The notes under the pieces were generated by a model. It searched no databases. It saw only the letters and a list, made by a program, of their open reading frames with translations, and was not told where the DNA came from. Positions 43,732 to 55,640 of a stretch of DNA of 64,000 nucleotides are shown here, one piece after another; position 1 is the first letter of the stretch, and each line of letters starts with the position of its first letter. The position numbers and the translations under genes are program-made. The DNA comes from Dichotomocladium elegans (Eukaryota > Mucoromycota > Mucoromycetes > Mucorales > Lichtheimiaceae). Location of the stretch: NCBI GenBank assembly GCA_025716815.1, contig JAIXMN010000034.1:248001-312000 (forward strand). The letters run 5' to 3'.

Positions 43732-45372
43732 ATGAAGCTTACCGTGTTTGGCGCGTTGCTGTCCATCCATGCAGCTGCGCAGGCGCTCAACCCGATCGTG
43801 ATCCAGGGCAACAAATTTTTTGACTCTGTGACGAAGGACCAGTTTTTCATCAAAGGGTAAGCGTGGAGAGGGAACATAAGAGGTCTTGGTAGGTCTTCCT
43901 GCTTGTGGAGGTTTTAACACTTGAGGTCATATCACAATAGCGTAGCTTATCAGCCCCGAGGAGAGATGGAGCATCTCAGTCGATCTGCGATTGATGACCC
44001 TTTGGCGGATCCGGCTGCCTGTGCACGCGACTCTGAGCTGATGAAGTCATTAGGGTTGAATGTTCTGCGGGTTTATGAGGTCGATCCCTCCAAAAACCAC
44101 GACGCATGCATGAAGTCCTTTGCGGATGCAGGTATCTATCTCCTGCTCGACATTGCAACACCCAAGTACTCCATCAACCGCAAAATGCCAGAGTATGACA
44201 CCCGGCTCTACAGCGCCTACACCAAGACCGTGAGCGCGTTTGCTAACTATCCCAATATGCTTGCCTTTGTTGCCGGCAACGAGGTGACCAATGACAAGAC
44301 CAACACGCTTGCCTCGGCGTATGTGAAGGCCGCTGTCCGGGATATCAAAAAGTATCTGAAGGCGACCCATAAGCGATCCATCCCAGTAGGCTACGCCAGC
44401 AATGACGACGAGTTCATCCGGGACGCGATCAAGGACTATTTTGCATGCGGCGAACCAGATGAGCAGGTCGACTTCTTTGGCGTGAACATGTACGAATGGT
44501 GTGGCAATTCGAGTTTCCAGAAGTCAGGATACGCAGATCGAACCAAGGAATTTGAGAATTATAGCAAACCTGTCTTTCTCTCCGAATATGGCTGCAATCT
44601 TGTGACCCCACGCGAGTTCACCGAGGTAGCCGCAATCTATGGTCCTGACATGACGGGTGTCTGGTCGGGTGGGGTTGTGTACGAGTGGACGCAGGAGAAC
44701 AACAATTATGGTCTAGTCCATATTTCAAACGGTGTGGCATCGCCTCTTCCGGATTACAAGAACCTCCAGCAGGTCTTGAGCCAGGTAAAACCCCAAGGCG
44801 TCAAGATGGATGCCCTAGCCAGCAGCAGCAGTAGCAGCAGTGCTGCACATGCCATAAGCTGTCCTCCTCAGTCGGAGAACTGGAAGGCCTCAACGCAGTT
44901 GCCGCCAACCCCATCTGAAGGCGCGTGCAAATGCATGCGCGACAACCTATCCTGCGTCGCTTCTGATAAGCTATCCAACACGTCTGAGGGAAATAGCACT
45001 CTGAATCCCACCGGTGATCAGATCGACATGCTCTGTGGCCTCGTGTCTTGCAGCGAAATCGGAGGAAATGCCGAGAAGGGAATCTATGGTGCTTACTCTT
45101 TTTGTAGCCCATCCGAAAAGCTAAGCTGGCTCTACCAGCAGTACATGAAGAGCCATCCAAAAGGACAATGCGATTTTGAGGGCTATGCCCAAGCGGCTCG
45201 ACCGAGCCGCAAGGATCTTGATAGCTGCTCCACTATCCAGCCCGCGGTAAAGCCGCCTAGCGGAATCAGTAGTGACACAAAGGACAAAAAAGCCAGCCAA
45301 GGAACCGCGCTTGAGCCTCCTACATTTTTCTGGATGCTCGTAGCTGCGGTCATATCTCATTTCATTATCTAA
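43732..45372 (+). CDS. GH72 1,3-beta-glucanosyltransferase (Gas/Gel type), GPI-anchored
   Basis: Cell-wall enzyme that cuts and rejoins beta-1,3-glucan chains at the outer face of the plasma membrane. Exons 43732-43856 and 43941-45372 encode 518 aa. N-terminal signal peptide (MKLTVFGALLSIHAAAQA), then the GH72 module: GVAYQPRGEM, LGLNVLRVYEVDPSKNHD, acid/base Glu in FVAGNEVTN (about 156) and nucleophile Glu in FLSEYGCN (about 257), then GGVVYEWTQENNNYGLV. A Ser run leads to an X8/CBM43 module with its cysteines (CKCM, CVAS, CGLVSC, YGAYSFCS, CDF), followed by a Ser/Lys linker and a C-terminal hydrophobic GPI signal (TFFWMLVAAVISHFII). This matches the GAS1-like subfamily that carries CBM43. 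Confidence 0.95.
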
Positions 45373-45743
45373 CCATACTATGTATTCTTGCATATTTTGC
45401 CTCCTTCATTATAATGCATAAACTCACCAAAATGTCCTCCCCTTCAATCGATCGACCCCCTTCCCAATGGGCTGCACGATGCCCTGCATCAAGGGGATTT
45501 TGTGGAGAGGAAGGATGAAAGGGAGAGCGGGCAAAAGGGGTTAATTTTACCAAGAAGAGACCAATCTTTACGGAATAGAAGGAATCTCTGGAGTTACAGC
45601 GTTGTCACCTTGTCAATGTTTATGCCATAATTCAATTATGTGATATAAATGAACAAACGGTGGCCCTGCAACCCTTTCTCCACTTGATCTTTCTTTTGCT
45701 TTTGCAGCATCTGAAATTGCAAAGCAATAGTCTCCGCTTGTCG
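45373..45743. other. intergenic
   Basis: Between two plus-strand genes; pyrimidine-rich leader before the kinase start; no ORF recognised. Confidence 0.6.
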
Positions 45744-48142
45744 ATGGACATGACCCACGATCCCCAGAAGGATACACTACCTGTTATAAAGCCACGCGCG
45801 TTAAAACGATCGAGCCGGCGTCAGCGTGCATTCCAGACGAAGCAGCTTGGCCCTTATGCGTTGATGCAGACCCTTGGCGTGGGTGAATATGGAAAAGTCA
45901 AATTCGCGGTTCATTTGGCGTCAAAGCAAGAAGTATGAATGTGGAAAACAATCGCATCCAGAATTGCTGTTTTAGAACGATGCATAGGTTGCAGTCAAAT
46001 TCATTCGCAAGGAGTCCGCAGAATCCGATGCGCGACGGACTAGGATTGAACGTGAGGTGTACGCGCTCAAGGTGAATCGCATTTGCTATCATATGAAGCG
46101 GGAAGATATATTGGGTAGCTGACGTGTAAAGAAACAACTCTAGACATTGCATCATCCAAATATCATCAAGCTTTACGATATGATCGAGACCGAAAAGTAT
46201 TTTGCAGTCGTACTCGAATATGCTCCCGGAGGTGAGCTGTTCGAGCATATCCGAGCGCGCCAAATGCTGCCGGAAGAAGAAGCCCAACCTCTTTTTGCGC
46301 AATTGGTTAGCAGTGTCAAATACATGCACCAAAAGCAGATTGTGCACCGAGATCTCAAACTAGTACGGTTGGTTTACGAAGCAGGGACGAGGTTTGTCCT
46401 TTTATTAAACCCATTTGACACATGCCAGTAGGAAAATCTGCTTTTGGACGAGAAGAAGAATTTGCTGGTCACCGACTTTGGTTTCGCCAATTGCATTGGC
46501 ACAGATGGACTTATGGCCACCTCCTGCGGCTCGCCCTGTTACGCTGCTCCGGAGCTGGTCTTAAATGGAAGCCGTGGCCGGTATGCGGGCCCAGCGGTGG
46601 ATGTCTGGTCCTGTGGTGTTATACTCTATGCCATGCTCTGCGGACAGCTGCCTTATGGGGATGACCCTAACAACCCGGAAAGCCGCAACGTCGGCCGACT
46701 CTATCGATACATTCTCATGTCCGCAGAGCCCCAGTTTCCACCGCATATGAGCCCCGACGCATCGGACTTACTCCGCCAAATGTTGACCCCCGATCCTCTT
46801 CAACGCTGCACCCTTGCGACTGTAACCCAGCATCCATGGCTACGGTCCCAGACGTTTCTGCTTTCAAAGACCGAAGACGAGCTTGAGCGGGAAGCAACCG
46901 TGCCCAGGCCAGTGCAACGTGCGTCGTCCATCATCATCACAAACGGAGACGAGCACGAAAGCCAACTAGGAAAGACATGGGTCGACCATGATGAGGAGAA
47001 CTTGTTCTTAAATGGACCTGAAAATGCGACCTCGTTACCGAATTTTCGCCAGGGACTCATCAAAAGTCTATTTCTGCCCAGAACGGTTAGCCAGAAAACA
47101 ATCCATTCACTTCGCTTGAGATTCAAGGACAGCCACCGCAGGCCGCCATACGAGAATGTGCCTGCTGACAGCATGGATGAGGCTGTCGCTTTGGAGCAGT
47201 ACAAGCCATTGCTTCCACCTCGGATCAGGCGTTACAGCACTCTGGGCCGGACGACGCGGTATCAAAGCGTGCCACGGCCGCCTTCGACACCCACCCTCCC
47301 TATAATAGAGACCCCGGTATCTCCGATGTCAAACACGAAGGAGGATCGGCAAGAGCATCGAAATAAGGCGGCCGAAACTGCTCGAGAAAAGGTCAAGCAG
47401 TGGTTCAAGCGAATAATCCAATCAGAAGGTGAGTTCCGCGTGTTTCTGCAGGAAAAAAAAAAGGCTAATAAAGACTAATTTACCCACATTTGCAGAAAAC
47501 GAGGAAAAGAAGTCCAAAGCATCTGCTAAGAAACACAAGAATGCATCTCCGATGATCCAAGATGCTACCGACGGCGGCGGTACACAAGCAACAATATCAT
47601 CATCGTGGCTGCCCTTGTCGAATACCTCCAGCAGTCCGATTCAATCTGCATTGCCAGTCTACCGCGGCCTTGTGGATCAGTCCGCGCTGACTTCATGCTC
47701 TCCCATGGAAAGCATAACTAAGGTTCGCCAAATCATGATAGAACTAGGCATCGATTGCAAGCCGGTCAGCTCGGGCTTTAGGATGACATGCGTCCGTCGC
47801 GCAAAAAATGCGTTGGTGAGCGCACAATCCGATGGATCTCTAAAAGCGGAGACGGAGCAAAGGGATCATCAACAGCAGTGGCATCGCCGAGAGCCAATCT
47901 ATGGTGATCCAGGCATAGACAAGGGCGAGCAAGTCAAGTTCGTGGTTGAGATCTGCCGGCTCTGGAATGTTCCAAATCTCTACATGGTCCATGTTCGGCA
48001 TCTGCAGGGTAGCGATTGGGTCTTCAAGTTTATATACTATAAACTCATGGGGTTCCTTGGAGTGGTGGGACTAACTGCACGCGCTCATACGCTCACACAC
48101 GTGCCCGATCGTTCGGCATTGTCAGGATTACAGCAACGCTGA
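45744..48142 (+). CDS. Kin4-like CAMK-family kinase with KA1-like C-terminus
   Basis: Ser/Thr kinase of the CAMKL branch. Exons 45744-45932, 45988-46071, 46144-46362, 46432-47428 and 47496-48142 encode 711 aa. Kinase domain: LGVGEYGKVKFAVHLASKQE, EVAVKFIRK (Lys about 67), EREVYALKTLHHPNII, HRDLKLENLLLDE (Asp about 161), TDFGFAN, SCGSPCYAAPELVL and RYAGPAVDVWSCGVILYAML. The YAGPAVDVWS and YGDDPNNPES stretch is typical of fungal Kin4/Frk1 kinases, which act in spindle-position and stress signalling. The long middle is disordered and basic; the C-terminus (about 620-690) reads as a KA1-like fold (SSGFRMTCVRR, VKFVVEICRLWNVPNLYMVH, DWVFKFIYYKLM), usually a membrane or autoinhibitory module. Paralogue assignment is inference. 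Confidence 0.87.
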
Positions 48143-48676
48143 TATTTGCGTGCACTGTTGTACAAGATATGCTGCAAGCCCTTCCTGGCAGGTAGTTCGG
48201 CTCAACAGTCTTAAGCTGATGGCGGTCGGGGTGGGGAAGGCTGGGGGGGGAGGCACAGGCCATGGTCGCACATGCTGCAGATCACCAAATTACATAAACA
48301 TCACGCCACTCTAGGGCCATTAAGAATGCATTAAACAGCGGTATATATATATATATATTATACTTGAATGTATAGCTAGCTGACTGAAGACAAGCAAAAG
48401 TAATCGAGGAGGAAAAGAAAAAAATGGGCAGCAAGCTGAACCACTGTTTTTTTCTTTTCCCAATTTTTTTGTGAGGTGTGAAGAGAAAACATGGGACTGA
48501 GAGAGCGGGGAAGGGGTGTTTTTGATGGCGGTGATGCTGTAGAATGACCTTCAAGAAAGACATAGGAGAATATGCACAAGATAGGGCGACAATAAGAAGA
48601 GATGGCTATATATCGGACATGTTATGTATAGGGTTTTCGGATGAGTTGTACTGTATGTTTGTGTGGTGCTGTAGAA
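48143..48676. other. shared 3' flank of convergent genes
   Basis: Between the kinase (+) and the small protein gene (-). Has a G-run near 48244-48250 and a short TA repeat at 48342-48358; no gene recognised. Confidence 0.6.
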
Positions 48677-48961
48677 TCAGACTGTGACCGTCGTAAAGGA
48701 GGCTCGCTGATTGTCGAGCTGTCCTTCGGTCTTGCAAATGGAACTGAAGATATCGTCGAGCTCGTCGCGAGGTGGGTCGGCATCCTGATTTGATAGGCGG
48801 CAGCTCTCAAGTCGGTCGACCTTGTTCAATAGTCCTGCCATGAATAAGTCTCGCTCCTTCTCGTCTGAGAGCATATATCGTTGCCGAGTGTAGCATGGTC
48901 GCTGGAGTGACTTTGCCAGCAAGTCAGTCAGGGATCGTTTCTTTTGGACGACGTGAGCCAT
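48677..48961 (-). CDS. uncharacterised 94-aa protein
   Basis: Single-exon ORF starting at the ATG at 48961-48959, with a TATATAAAG motif about 115 bp upstream (minus strand, 49076-49084). Family not recognised. The product is polar and helical: KKRSLTDLLAKSLQR, MLSDEKERDLFMAGLLNKVDRL and DELDDIFSSI. A promoter in the right place and a dense run of helix-forming residues favour a real gene. Confidence 0.55.
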   Translation of the reverse strand: MAHVVQKKRSLTDLLAKSLQRPCYTRQRYMLSDEKERDLFMAGLLNKVDRLESCRLSNQDADPPRDELDDIFSSICKTEGQLDNQRASFTTVTV

Positions 48962-48984
48962 GAATATGTACGATTGGGTATGGA

Positions 48985-50063
48985 AATGCAAAATAGGGGA
49001 GGGGAAGGAAGAAGCGAAATAACAAAAACGTGTGTGGGGGAGACGATTGAACGGCGGGAATGTAAATGATGGGGCTTTATATATCTACCGGACCTGGACT
49101 TCCCATCACCGACCCTGCTCAAGCTGCGAGTGATACGCGGACTTCGTTCAATGTTGCACAGCGGATAACTATCGACCCATTCTCAAAGTGAGGTGATTAA
49201 TACCAGATGATCTTGAAGCTTGATATGATATTAAACTGAATGGGACTCTAATTATATGCAGGTCGGTCACTTGATTCGATGATCGGCACTATCAAGGAGA
49301 TGTCCCTCAAGGATAATCTATGCTTCATTCTGCATCCTCACCCCCCTCGGGTGAGGTCCATTGCGGTATAACAATCCGAGACTGCTCGTTGGGCTGGATA
49401 TGCGAATGAATAGTACCGGCAGGTATCTATGTATCGTGACGCGAAGAGTTGCAGTCTATCTCTCTACGTATATATCTGCTTGTTTGTCTTTCTGTATATC
49501 CATTTTGTTACCGAAAAGGAGTGATTCAGATCATCTACAACAGTCTCCTTTGATCAATGGCGGATGCTGAGTTATACAAAGAACCTATTTCAGCCCCTCT
49601 CCCCTCGCGAGGGTCTACTTTCTTTCCTATCATGTAATCTTCTGCGAACTTCATGAGGAGTTATTCATTTAGGCGGACTTGGTGAGCACTTGTGGTTTTT
49701 TTTTTTTCAGAGCGTTTGTTCCACGAAACTTTATCCGTGTTTCCCACCTCTTTCGATCTTTTATTCTGCACTGAGAAATCCTGACCTAAAAATACAGCAA
49801 GTACCCGTGGACCAAGCTACTCGCTAATGCATCGTTTCTGTTGAGCTTAAATCCTGCGCCAATGGGAAAAGATCATTGGATCCCAAACAAACATGGAAGG
49901 TCAAAGAAAAAAAGCGTGGATCCTCTGGATTTGTTCCTCCCACAACAAGAAGTCCTAGATTCTTCATAAACTGAACCCAGTCATATTCACCTCATTTTTC
50001 TTGGATTCCAACTCACATCCGTCCGATACTAGGCGTAAATGTAGGAGCCACCACACTACTCAG
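48985..50063. other. intergenic, no gene recognised
   Basis: Contains the TATA motif above, short ORFs and an inverted pair of CCCTCGGGTGAGG/CCTCGCGAGGG-like palindromes (near 49345 and 49602). Nothing else seen. Confidence 0.5.
49076..49084 (-). promoter_or_regulatory. putative TATA box
   Basis: TATATAAAG on the minus strand about 115 bp upstream of the small gene starting at 48961. Confidence 0.45.
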
Positions 50064-50384
50064 ATGCCTGGATGCTCTGAGACGGGTGTACCAGGACTAT
50101 GGAACCGGTTTAGCAGCGGCGCCTATGAATCGGAAACATCCGCTTTATTACACGCATATCCTACACTGCCGTACAGCAAACCCCGCCGTGAACGAGAATG
50201 CTCGCATCTAGCCTTACTATTTTCATCCATTAAAAGCTCTACATGTGTCACAATGAATGACTATTTTATCGGTAGTGGCTACATGAACGACAGCCATCCT
50301 TCCAGTCCTAAAAAGCTAATTACGAGGATCGCATCTGAGGTTGCCTCGCCTGCGAGGAGGAAAAAATACGGGTGCCGACCTTAA
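50064..50384 (+). CDS. doubtful 106-aa ORF
   Basis: Open frame from an ATG in CAGATGCC context. It reads PGLWNRFSSGAYESETSALL, then a Ser-rich part and a basic end (SPKKLITRIASEVASPARRK). No family recognised and no clear promoter; the right end runs to the edge of a transposon relic. It may be a small gene or chance. Confidence 0.3.
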   Translation: MPGCSETGVPGLWNRFSSGAYESETSALLHAYPTLPYSKPRRERECSHLALLFSSIKSSTCVTMNDYFIGSGYMNDSHPSSPKKLITRIASEVASPARRKKYGCRP

Positions 50385-50399
50385 CTCTTCCGCCACACA

Positions 50400-51200
50400 A
50401 AGCGAAACAGCTATCGCATGTAGACGAGAGATACCATCGCATGCTTAAGGAAGCTGAGATAATATCCAATTGCTGTCCCATTGCTTGCACATTCGGATTG
50501 AGCCTCTCTCATTCTTTCCTTGGCTGCTGGTGTGTGAGTCTTGAGCTACATTAAATGATAGCTGATGCTGAGGTTGCTGTCAACTTTGTCGTTGTATTGA
50601 TCCTCAATATGAGAGCCAGACTCATCAGTTTCTTCTAAAGTCAACATCAGCCATGTCCCATCGGTGCCCCGAGGCTGCGGCGCTATTGGATCCGCACATC
50701 ACTTTTCTCTCTACAGGTTGAATCAAACTCGCTTCAATGACAGATTGCATTCATAAATCGGTGGAGTATTTTCTAAACAGGTAAAGATAGTGACCACGAC
50801 AACAGATGGACTTCATCAACATGGTCCATATAATATCACTCTTATGAATAGATGAACATCCTTTGGTTCTTTGTCTCGTAGAAATCCTGCCACAGTTGTT
50901 CTCATAGTGCAATGTCCATCGCATGCATTGTGTAATTTTGCAATCTTTCGCTTGGGGATATGTGTTCGTAGAAACAAGCTCGAATTTGCCCGTTGCAAGG
51001 TATAATGCACGAGTATGGAACCTTATCAATAACATAGCGGATGAGCACAGGATATCGATCCAATCAACAACACGGACCTGTCCATCTTTTGTAGGTGAAC
51101 ACACGTGATTTGCCATAAAGATTTCTTGGCAAATGCGGCTTTTGGGAGAAATTGTGTACTTTATTTCAATAGGTAAAAAGATTTCGCATCCATGGATTAA
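50400..51200 (-). pseudogene. Tc1/mariner-like transposase relic, copy C
   Basis: Recognised by nucleotide similarity to copy B in separate blocks, e.g. TTCCTTGGCTGCTGG then GAGCTACATTAAATGATA (50515-50560) and the leader block ACACGTGATTTGCCATAAAG (51103). Heavily mutated, with much of the middle missing. Confidence 0.6.
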
Positions 51201-51420
51201 ACCCTGTTGGTCAGCAGAAAACACTACGCCTTCTCCAATCTCGTTAACTTACAACACACCGTCCTTCCAAAGGAAGGGGGCTTGTCCCGAAGGGCTGTGG
51301 TTATCCTGGGTGCGTCAACGAAAACTGACGCGGAAAGCTCTTGGTCCGGGTTACGGTCGTCTCGACGCGCCAAAGCGTGCACCTCGTGGCCTTCCTGGCC
51401 TTGCCCGTCGTGGTCTTACG

Positions 51421-51770
51421 CTAAGCAGTATAAATCTTGGTGCCCTCGTAAGAAGAACATTGCTGGGAATAAGGGAACGCGGGCCTGTCGTATCCGGATT
51501 TCCGAAGGTACTCATCCTTGTGGCGATTAATTAGTTCTCGGATGCGGGCAGTTTCACCTTGGGTGCGGTGTTCGGCTTTGTTAACCATGGAGTGCCAAAC
51601 TTCTGAAAAGAACTTCTCCATGATGTTTTCCTGGATGTTAAAATTTGGATCGCGTGCTGCGTCGTTGATGAAAATATATTTGGCGAACGCGTACGCCTGT
51701 GTTGTGGTGTTGTGGACAAGGTCGACCAACTGATACAGACGTTCACAGTACTGCTGTCGTCAGCCGATGC
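51421..51770 (-). other. ORF fragment of unknown repeat-like protein
   Basis: Minus-strand frame with protein-like sequence (LVDLVHNTTTQAYAFAKYIF, NDAARDPNFNIQENIMEKFF, RELINRHKDEYLRKSGYDRP). No intact start or end: the frame is cut downstream of GTKIYTA. Its place between transposon relics and its lack of a gene model suggest a piece of another mobile or repeated gene. I do not recognise it. Confidence 0.4.
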
Positions 51771-52149
51771 CCCGTATGGACGATTTCACCCCAATTATAC
51801 GACCAGTGCGCATGCCTTTGGGAATGACGGGACGGTGGGGTTGGGCCATTTGGTGGGTGAAGACCTAGGGTATATTATTTCTTAGTATCGCAGAGCCGAG
51901 TATGAAAGCGGCCGTATTACCTTTCAACCGTAAATGTGAAGCTGTGTTATTTTCTGTAGGCCGTGTGGGCTCTAGTTTTATATGTGGATAGTGGAAAGGG
52001 ACAGTTTGCTTGAGCATCACTATTTATAGTGTCAGCAATGATTGCTCATACTTTGAGTACTGCTTGTTGAGAATAATGGAGCTATTCTTATGCAATATTC
52101 CAGATGCATCTCCAGTCTTTTTCCCACTGGGTTCTTTAGTGAGGTTTTA

Positions 52150-52830
52150 CCCGACGTGAGGGCGATCTGAAATCAACAATGAGATCCCAAACAATTCCAA
52201 AGGTAATTCCAAGAGACCATAAGGATAATCCGATATATACCGGCACTTGTGTAGTGTAGGAAGGTTGTACTTCTTTTCGTACTCTCTCAGTCTCTTACAA
52301 CACAACACTGCTGTCAGGGTCCTTTTCGTACTGTAATGCCCATCGCTGAGCTGAACAAACATGAATTCCTAGCTGTTTTGCTGCAGCTGATGCACTCAAT
52401 ACCTCCTCAAACACCAGTTTGAAAAATCTGACTTTGTCTTGGTCAGTGTACGCTGTGTACTGCGCTTGATCCCCGCTTCTTTCATCCGAATGTCTGGATC
52501 CTTTCGCTTGGGAACGTTCGTGGCAGTAAGCTCAGGGTTATCTTTGCACGATATGTTACGCAGATATTCAGTGTAAGAACAAACGGATTGAAGTGAGTAC
52601 ATTTCCTCATCAATGACATAGTCCATAGATTCAGGTCAGCCACGCTCATCAACGACATGATCTTGGCCATTTAATGTAGAAAAATAGATTGCTCATTTCA
52701 GAATGTAAAAGTTTATAAAGAGAAAGAGTCATAAGGATGGGATGGATTTGCGACATCTTTCCGTGTATGCATGTGACATTCGATTTGTCGTCACGCGTAA
52801 AGATTTCTGGGCAAAATGCGATTTGAAATA
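52150..52830 (-). pseudogene. Tc1/mariner-like transposase relic, copy D (5' half)
   Basis: Only the N-terminal half remains. Minus strand: YVIDEEMYSLQSVCSYTEYL, RNISCKDNPELTATNVPKRK, MKEAGIKRS then a frameshift, and part of the HTH segment. The leader is very similar to copy B across about 250 bp. The element end lies some 30 bp before the PABP start codon. Confidence 0.75.
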
Positions 52831-52858
52831 TATTGTATAAGCCAATTCTTCCGGAATA

Positions 52859-53625
52859 ATGACATCGTCTTTCAATTATGAATCGGTAGCACCGCGTGGG
52901 TTGAGTATCGCTCAACAGCGTGATATTGCTGCAAGGCAAGCACAGGAGGCTGCGAAAGATAGAACCTACCACCCATCTCCCAAGCCCTTTCCAGGTTCAG
53001 CTTCTCTTTATGTGGGCGAATTAGACCTAAATGTCCAGGAGAGTCAGCTATACGATATATTCAGCGACATTGGTCCAGTGGAGAGTGTACGGGTATGCCG
53101 CGATGCGATTACGCGACAAAGTTTAGGATACGCCTTTGTCAGTTTTAAATCGCAAGTGGACGGTAATTATCATTCTCGTTCTTTTTGTCTCGTATCGCGC
53201 CCAGTCTCCGCTCAGGAAGTGGTTAACGTTGTCTGCTGTCGTAGGCGAGCGTGCCCTTCGTGCTCTCAATTCAACATTCATAAATGGAAAGCCTTGCCGG
53301 ATAATGTGGTCACAGCGCGATTATGCAAAACGAAAGCTATCCGGCGGAAACATTTTCGTCAAGAACCTTGACCCTTCCATCACCTCGAAATCATTACGAG
53401 ACACATTCGCCCAATATGGAAGTATTGTATCGTGTAAAGTGGTACAAGATTCCCAGGGCCAATCCAAAGGATACGGATTCATTCTTTACGATACCGTCGA
53501 AGCGGCAGAAAACGCCATCAGACACGTCAACGGCACCACAATTCACGATAGGGAACTGTAAGCTTTTTTCTTTTTACTTGGACGGTGAAGGATTCTTCAA
53601 TGGGCAATGCTGACCATATTTCCCT

Positions 53626-53662
<37 letters not shown>

Positions 53663-54956
53663 GCCTTGCTTTAGATATGTTGGGCATCACATCCCAAAGA
53701 GGGAAAGGCAGCAGCAGCAACGGACCCAACGTTTTACAAATGTCTATGTAAAAAACCTCATGCCAGATATCAAAGAAGAGGAACTTAAAGACCTGTTCAG
53801 CGGTTTTGGACCGATCCTCACAGTTCTGATCCAGCGTGACGAACTGGGACACTCCAAGGGTTTTGGATTTGTCAATTTCGAGCGACATGAAGATGCAGAA
53901 AGGGCAGTGCAACAAATGAACGATGCAGAATATATTGGCCGACGCCTTATTGTCTCCCGGGCACAGAAGAAGTCTGAAAGAGAGCAGGAACAGCATGCTG
54001 TGTCCCATGATGGCAATAACACATGCACTGCGGTCGGCAATGGCACGCCAAAACACCATCGATACCAAGGGATGAATCTTTACATAAAAAACCTAGATGA
54101 TGATATTGACGATCATCGCTTACGCGAGGAGTTTAGCAGATTCGGAACAATCACCAGTGCTAAAGTAATGCGTGATGAAAAAACGGGCCTTTCGAAAGGG
54201 TATGGTTTCGTATGCTTCACAGTACCGCAGGAAGCTGCCATGGCAGTTCAGGAGATGAATGGGCGTATGCTTGGCTCGAAGGCAGCTTACGTTGCCATGG
54301 CTCAACGCAAAGAAGACCGTCGGCATTTCGATCAGCAGCAACAACGCCAGCTTTATCTCCAGCAACCTCTCATCCCAATTCCAGGCACTTACAACCCCAT
54401 ATATTATGATTATAACGGCTTTCAGCATTCAGATATGGCATCAGCACGACCGCCGCAGCCGTCAACATCAATCCGCTATCCTCCTCCGGCCTTTTCCAAA
54501 CAAGGATACCATGTCCCTATACCTGCATATTACATGCCTCCCGCAGTAGTATCAACCCGGGAAGTATATCCATTTTCATCATTACCCGGGCACCGGGATC
54601 AACAGAGTGGGGACTTGACCCTGGAAATGGTAGAATCGTGTCCTCCTGAGCTGCAGAACCAAGTCCTAGGGGAAAGAATATATGCGGTTGTGTAAGTTGT
54701 TTGATGCGTATATGTTTTCTATGGTAGATTTTTCTGACGCGTATACACACACATACCCTCTCTCCCTCTCTCTCCTACTATGTGTAGCAAAGAAAAATAT
54801 CCCGAAGAAGCAGGCAAAGTGACTGGGATGCTCTTGGAAATGGATAAGGAAGATCTCGTGGCATTAATTAATGAGCGTGAGGCACTGGAGAGCAAGGCAG
54901 ATGAGGCTGTAGCTGTTCTGGAAGAACATCGGGCTACTCATTCAGCAGAGAGATAG
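52859..54956 (+). CDS. PAB1: polyadenylate-binding protein (four RRMs plus MLLE)
   Basis: Binds mRNA poly(A) tails and links them to translation initiation and deadenylation. Exons 52859-53162, 53245-53557, 53675-54691 and 54788-54956 encode 600 aa. Four RRMs in order: [20 protein letters not shown] (about 49), [19 protein letters not shown] (about 135), [20 protein letters not shown] (about 228) and [20 protein letters not shown] (about 339), each with its RNP1 (GYAFVSF, GYGFILY, GFGFVNF, GYGFVCF). A short Pro/Gln/Tyr linker leads to the C-terminal MLLE domain ([26 protein letters not shown]), which binds PAM2 motifs. The insert after RRM3 ([11 protein letters not shown]) is longer than usual. 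Intron 2 uses a (TC)n repeat as its pyrimidine tract. A transposon relic abuts the start codon. Confidence 0.95.
53627..53659. repeat. (TC)n microsatellite in PABP intron 2
   Basis: About 16 TC units, ending 15 nt before the TTTAG acceptor at 53671-53674, so it doubles as the polypyrimidine tract. Confidence 0.95.
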
Positions 54957-55640
54957 TCTTTGCTTAGCTGTACATATTATTGTTATTTTTTATCTGATTT
55001 CTTAGTCTTGTGTACTTTATTTCCAAAAAACAAATGTCGTAAACAAGATAAAATAATGTCGTACAAAGTACAAAAAATGACGCATAGAATTGTATAAAGT
55101 TGTCGTATCTGTAGGAAAGAAGATGTCGTAAGTCAACAGAAAATATTACCCCACCCCATACACTTTGACTTACCTCCCGGCTCACACCGGGCGTATCCAG
55201 ATGTGCACGAGGCGATAGCTGCGGCGGAGGATCGGTGCTGTGCCAGAAGCAGCGGCAGGAGCAAGGACAGGCAACGCCAGAAGCAACGGCAGGGGCACAC
55301 TGGGAGCACAATGGCGGGCACGAAGCCGGCGGAAGGCGGACCAGCGGCAAATGACACCGGGTGAGCGCGGGGGACAAGCAGGCTGCAGAAAGAAAAAACT
55401 GAAGTTCCTGAAAAGAATGACCCCTGACTATATCCACCATTCATATTCCCTAAACGAAACGGTACACTAGGATACAACTTGAAGTTTTAGGATGGTGTAC
55501 TCATATATCCAATACCTACTCATTCTTTTTTCCTTTCATACAAATATATGATTATCGTGAATTGCATCATAGTTGCTCTCGGTTACAACAGTTGGATAAA
55601 CATCTAAAAGAATGAGAGACGATTCCTTCGAAATCGCTCA
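54957..55640. other. intergenic; GC-rich patch without a gene
   Basis: The 55180-55390 part is GC-rich compared with both flanks and gives overlapping open frames on both strands, all low-complexity (Cys/Ser/Pro or Arg/Gly). I regard these as chance. Confidence 0.5.

Noticed and set aside
54964..55470. Open frames in the GC-rich patch downstream of PABP
   Set aside because: Low-complexity on both strands with no family match.
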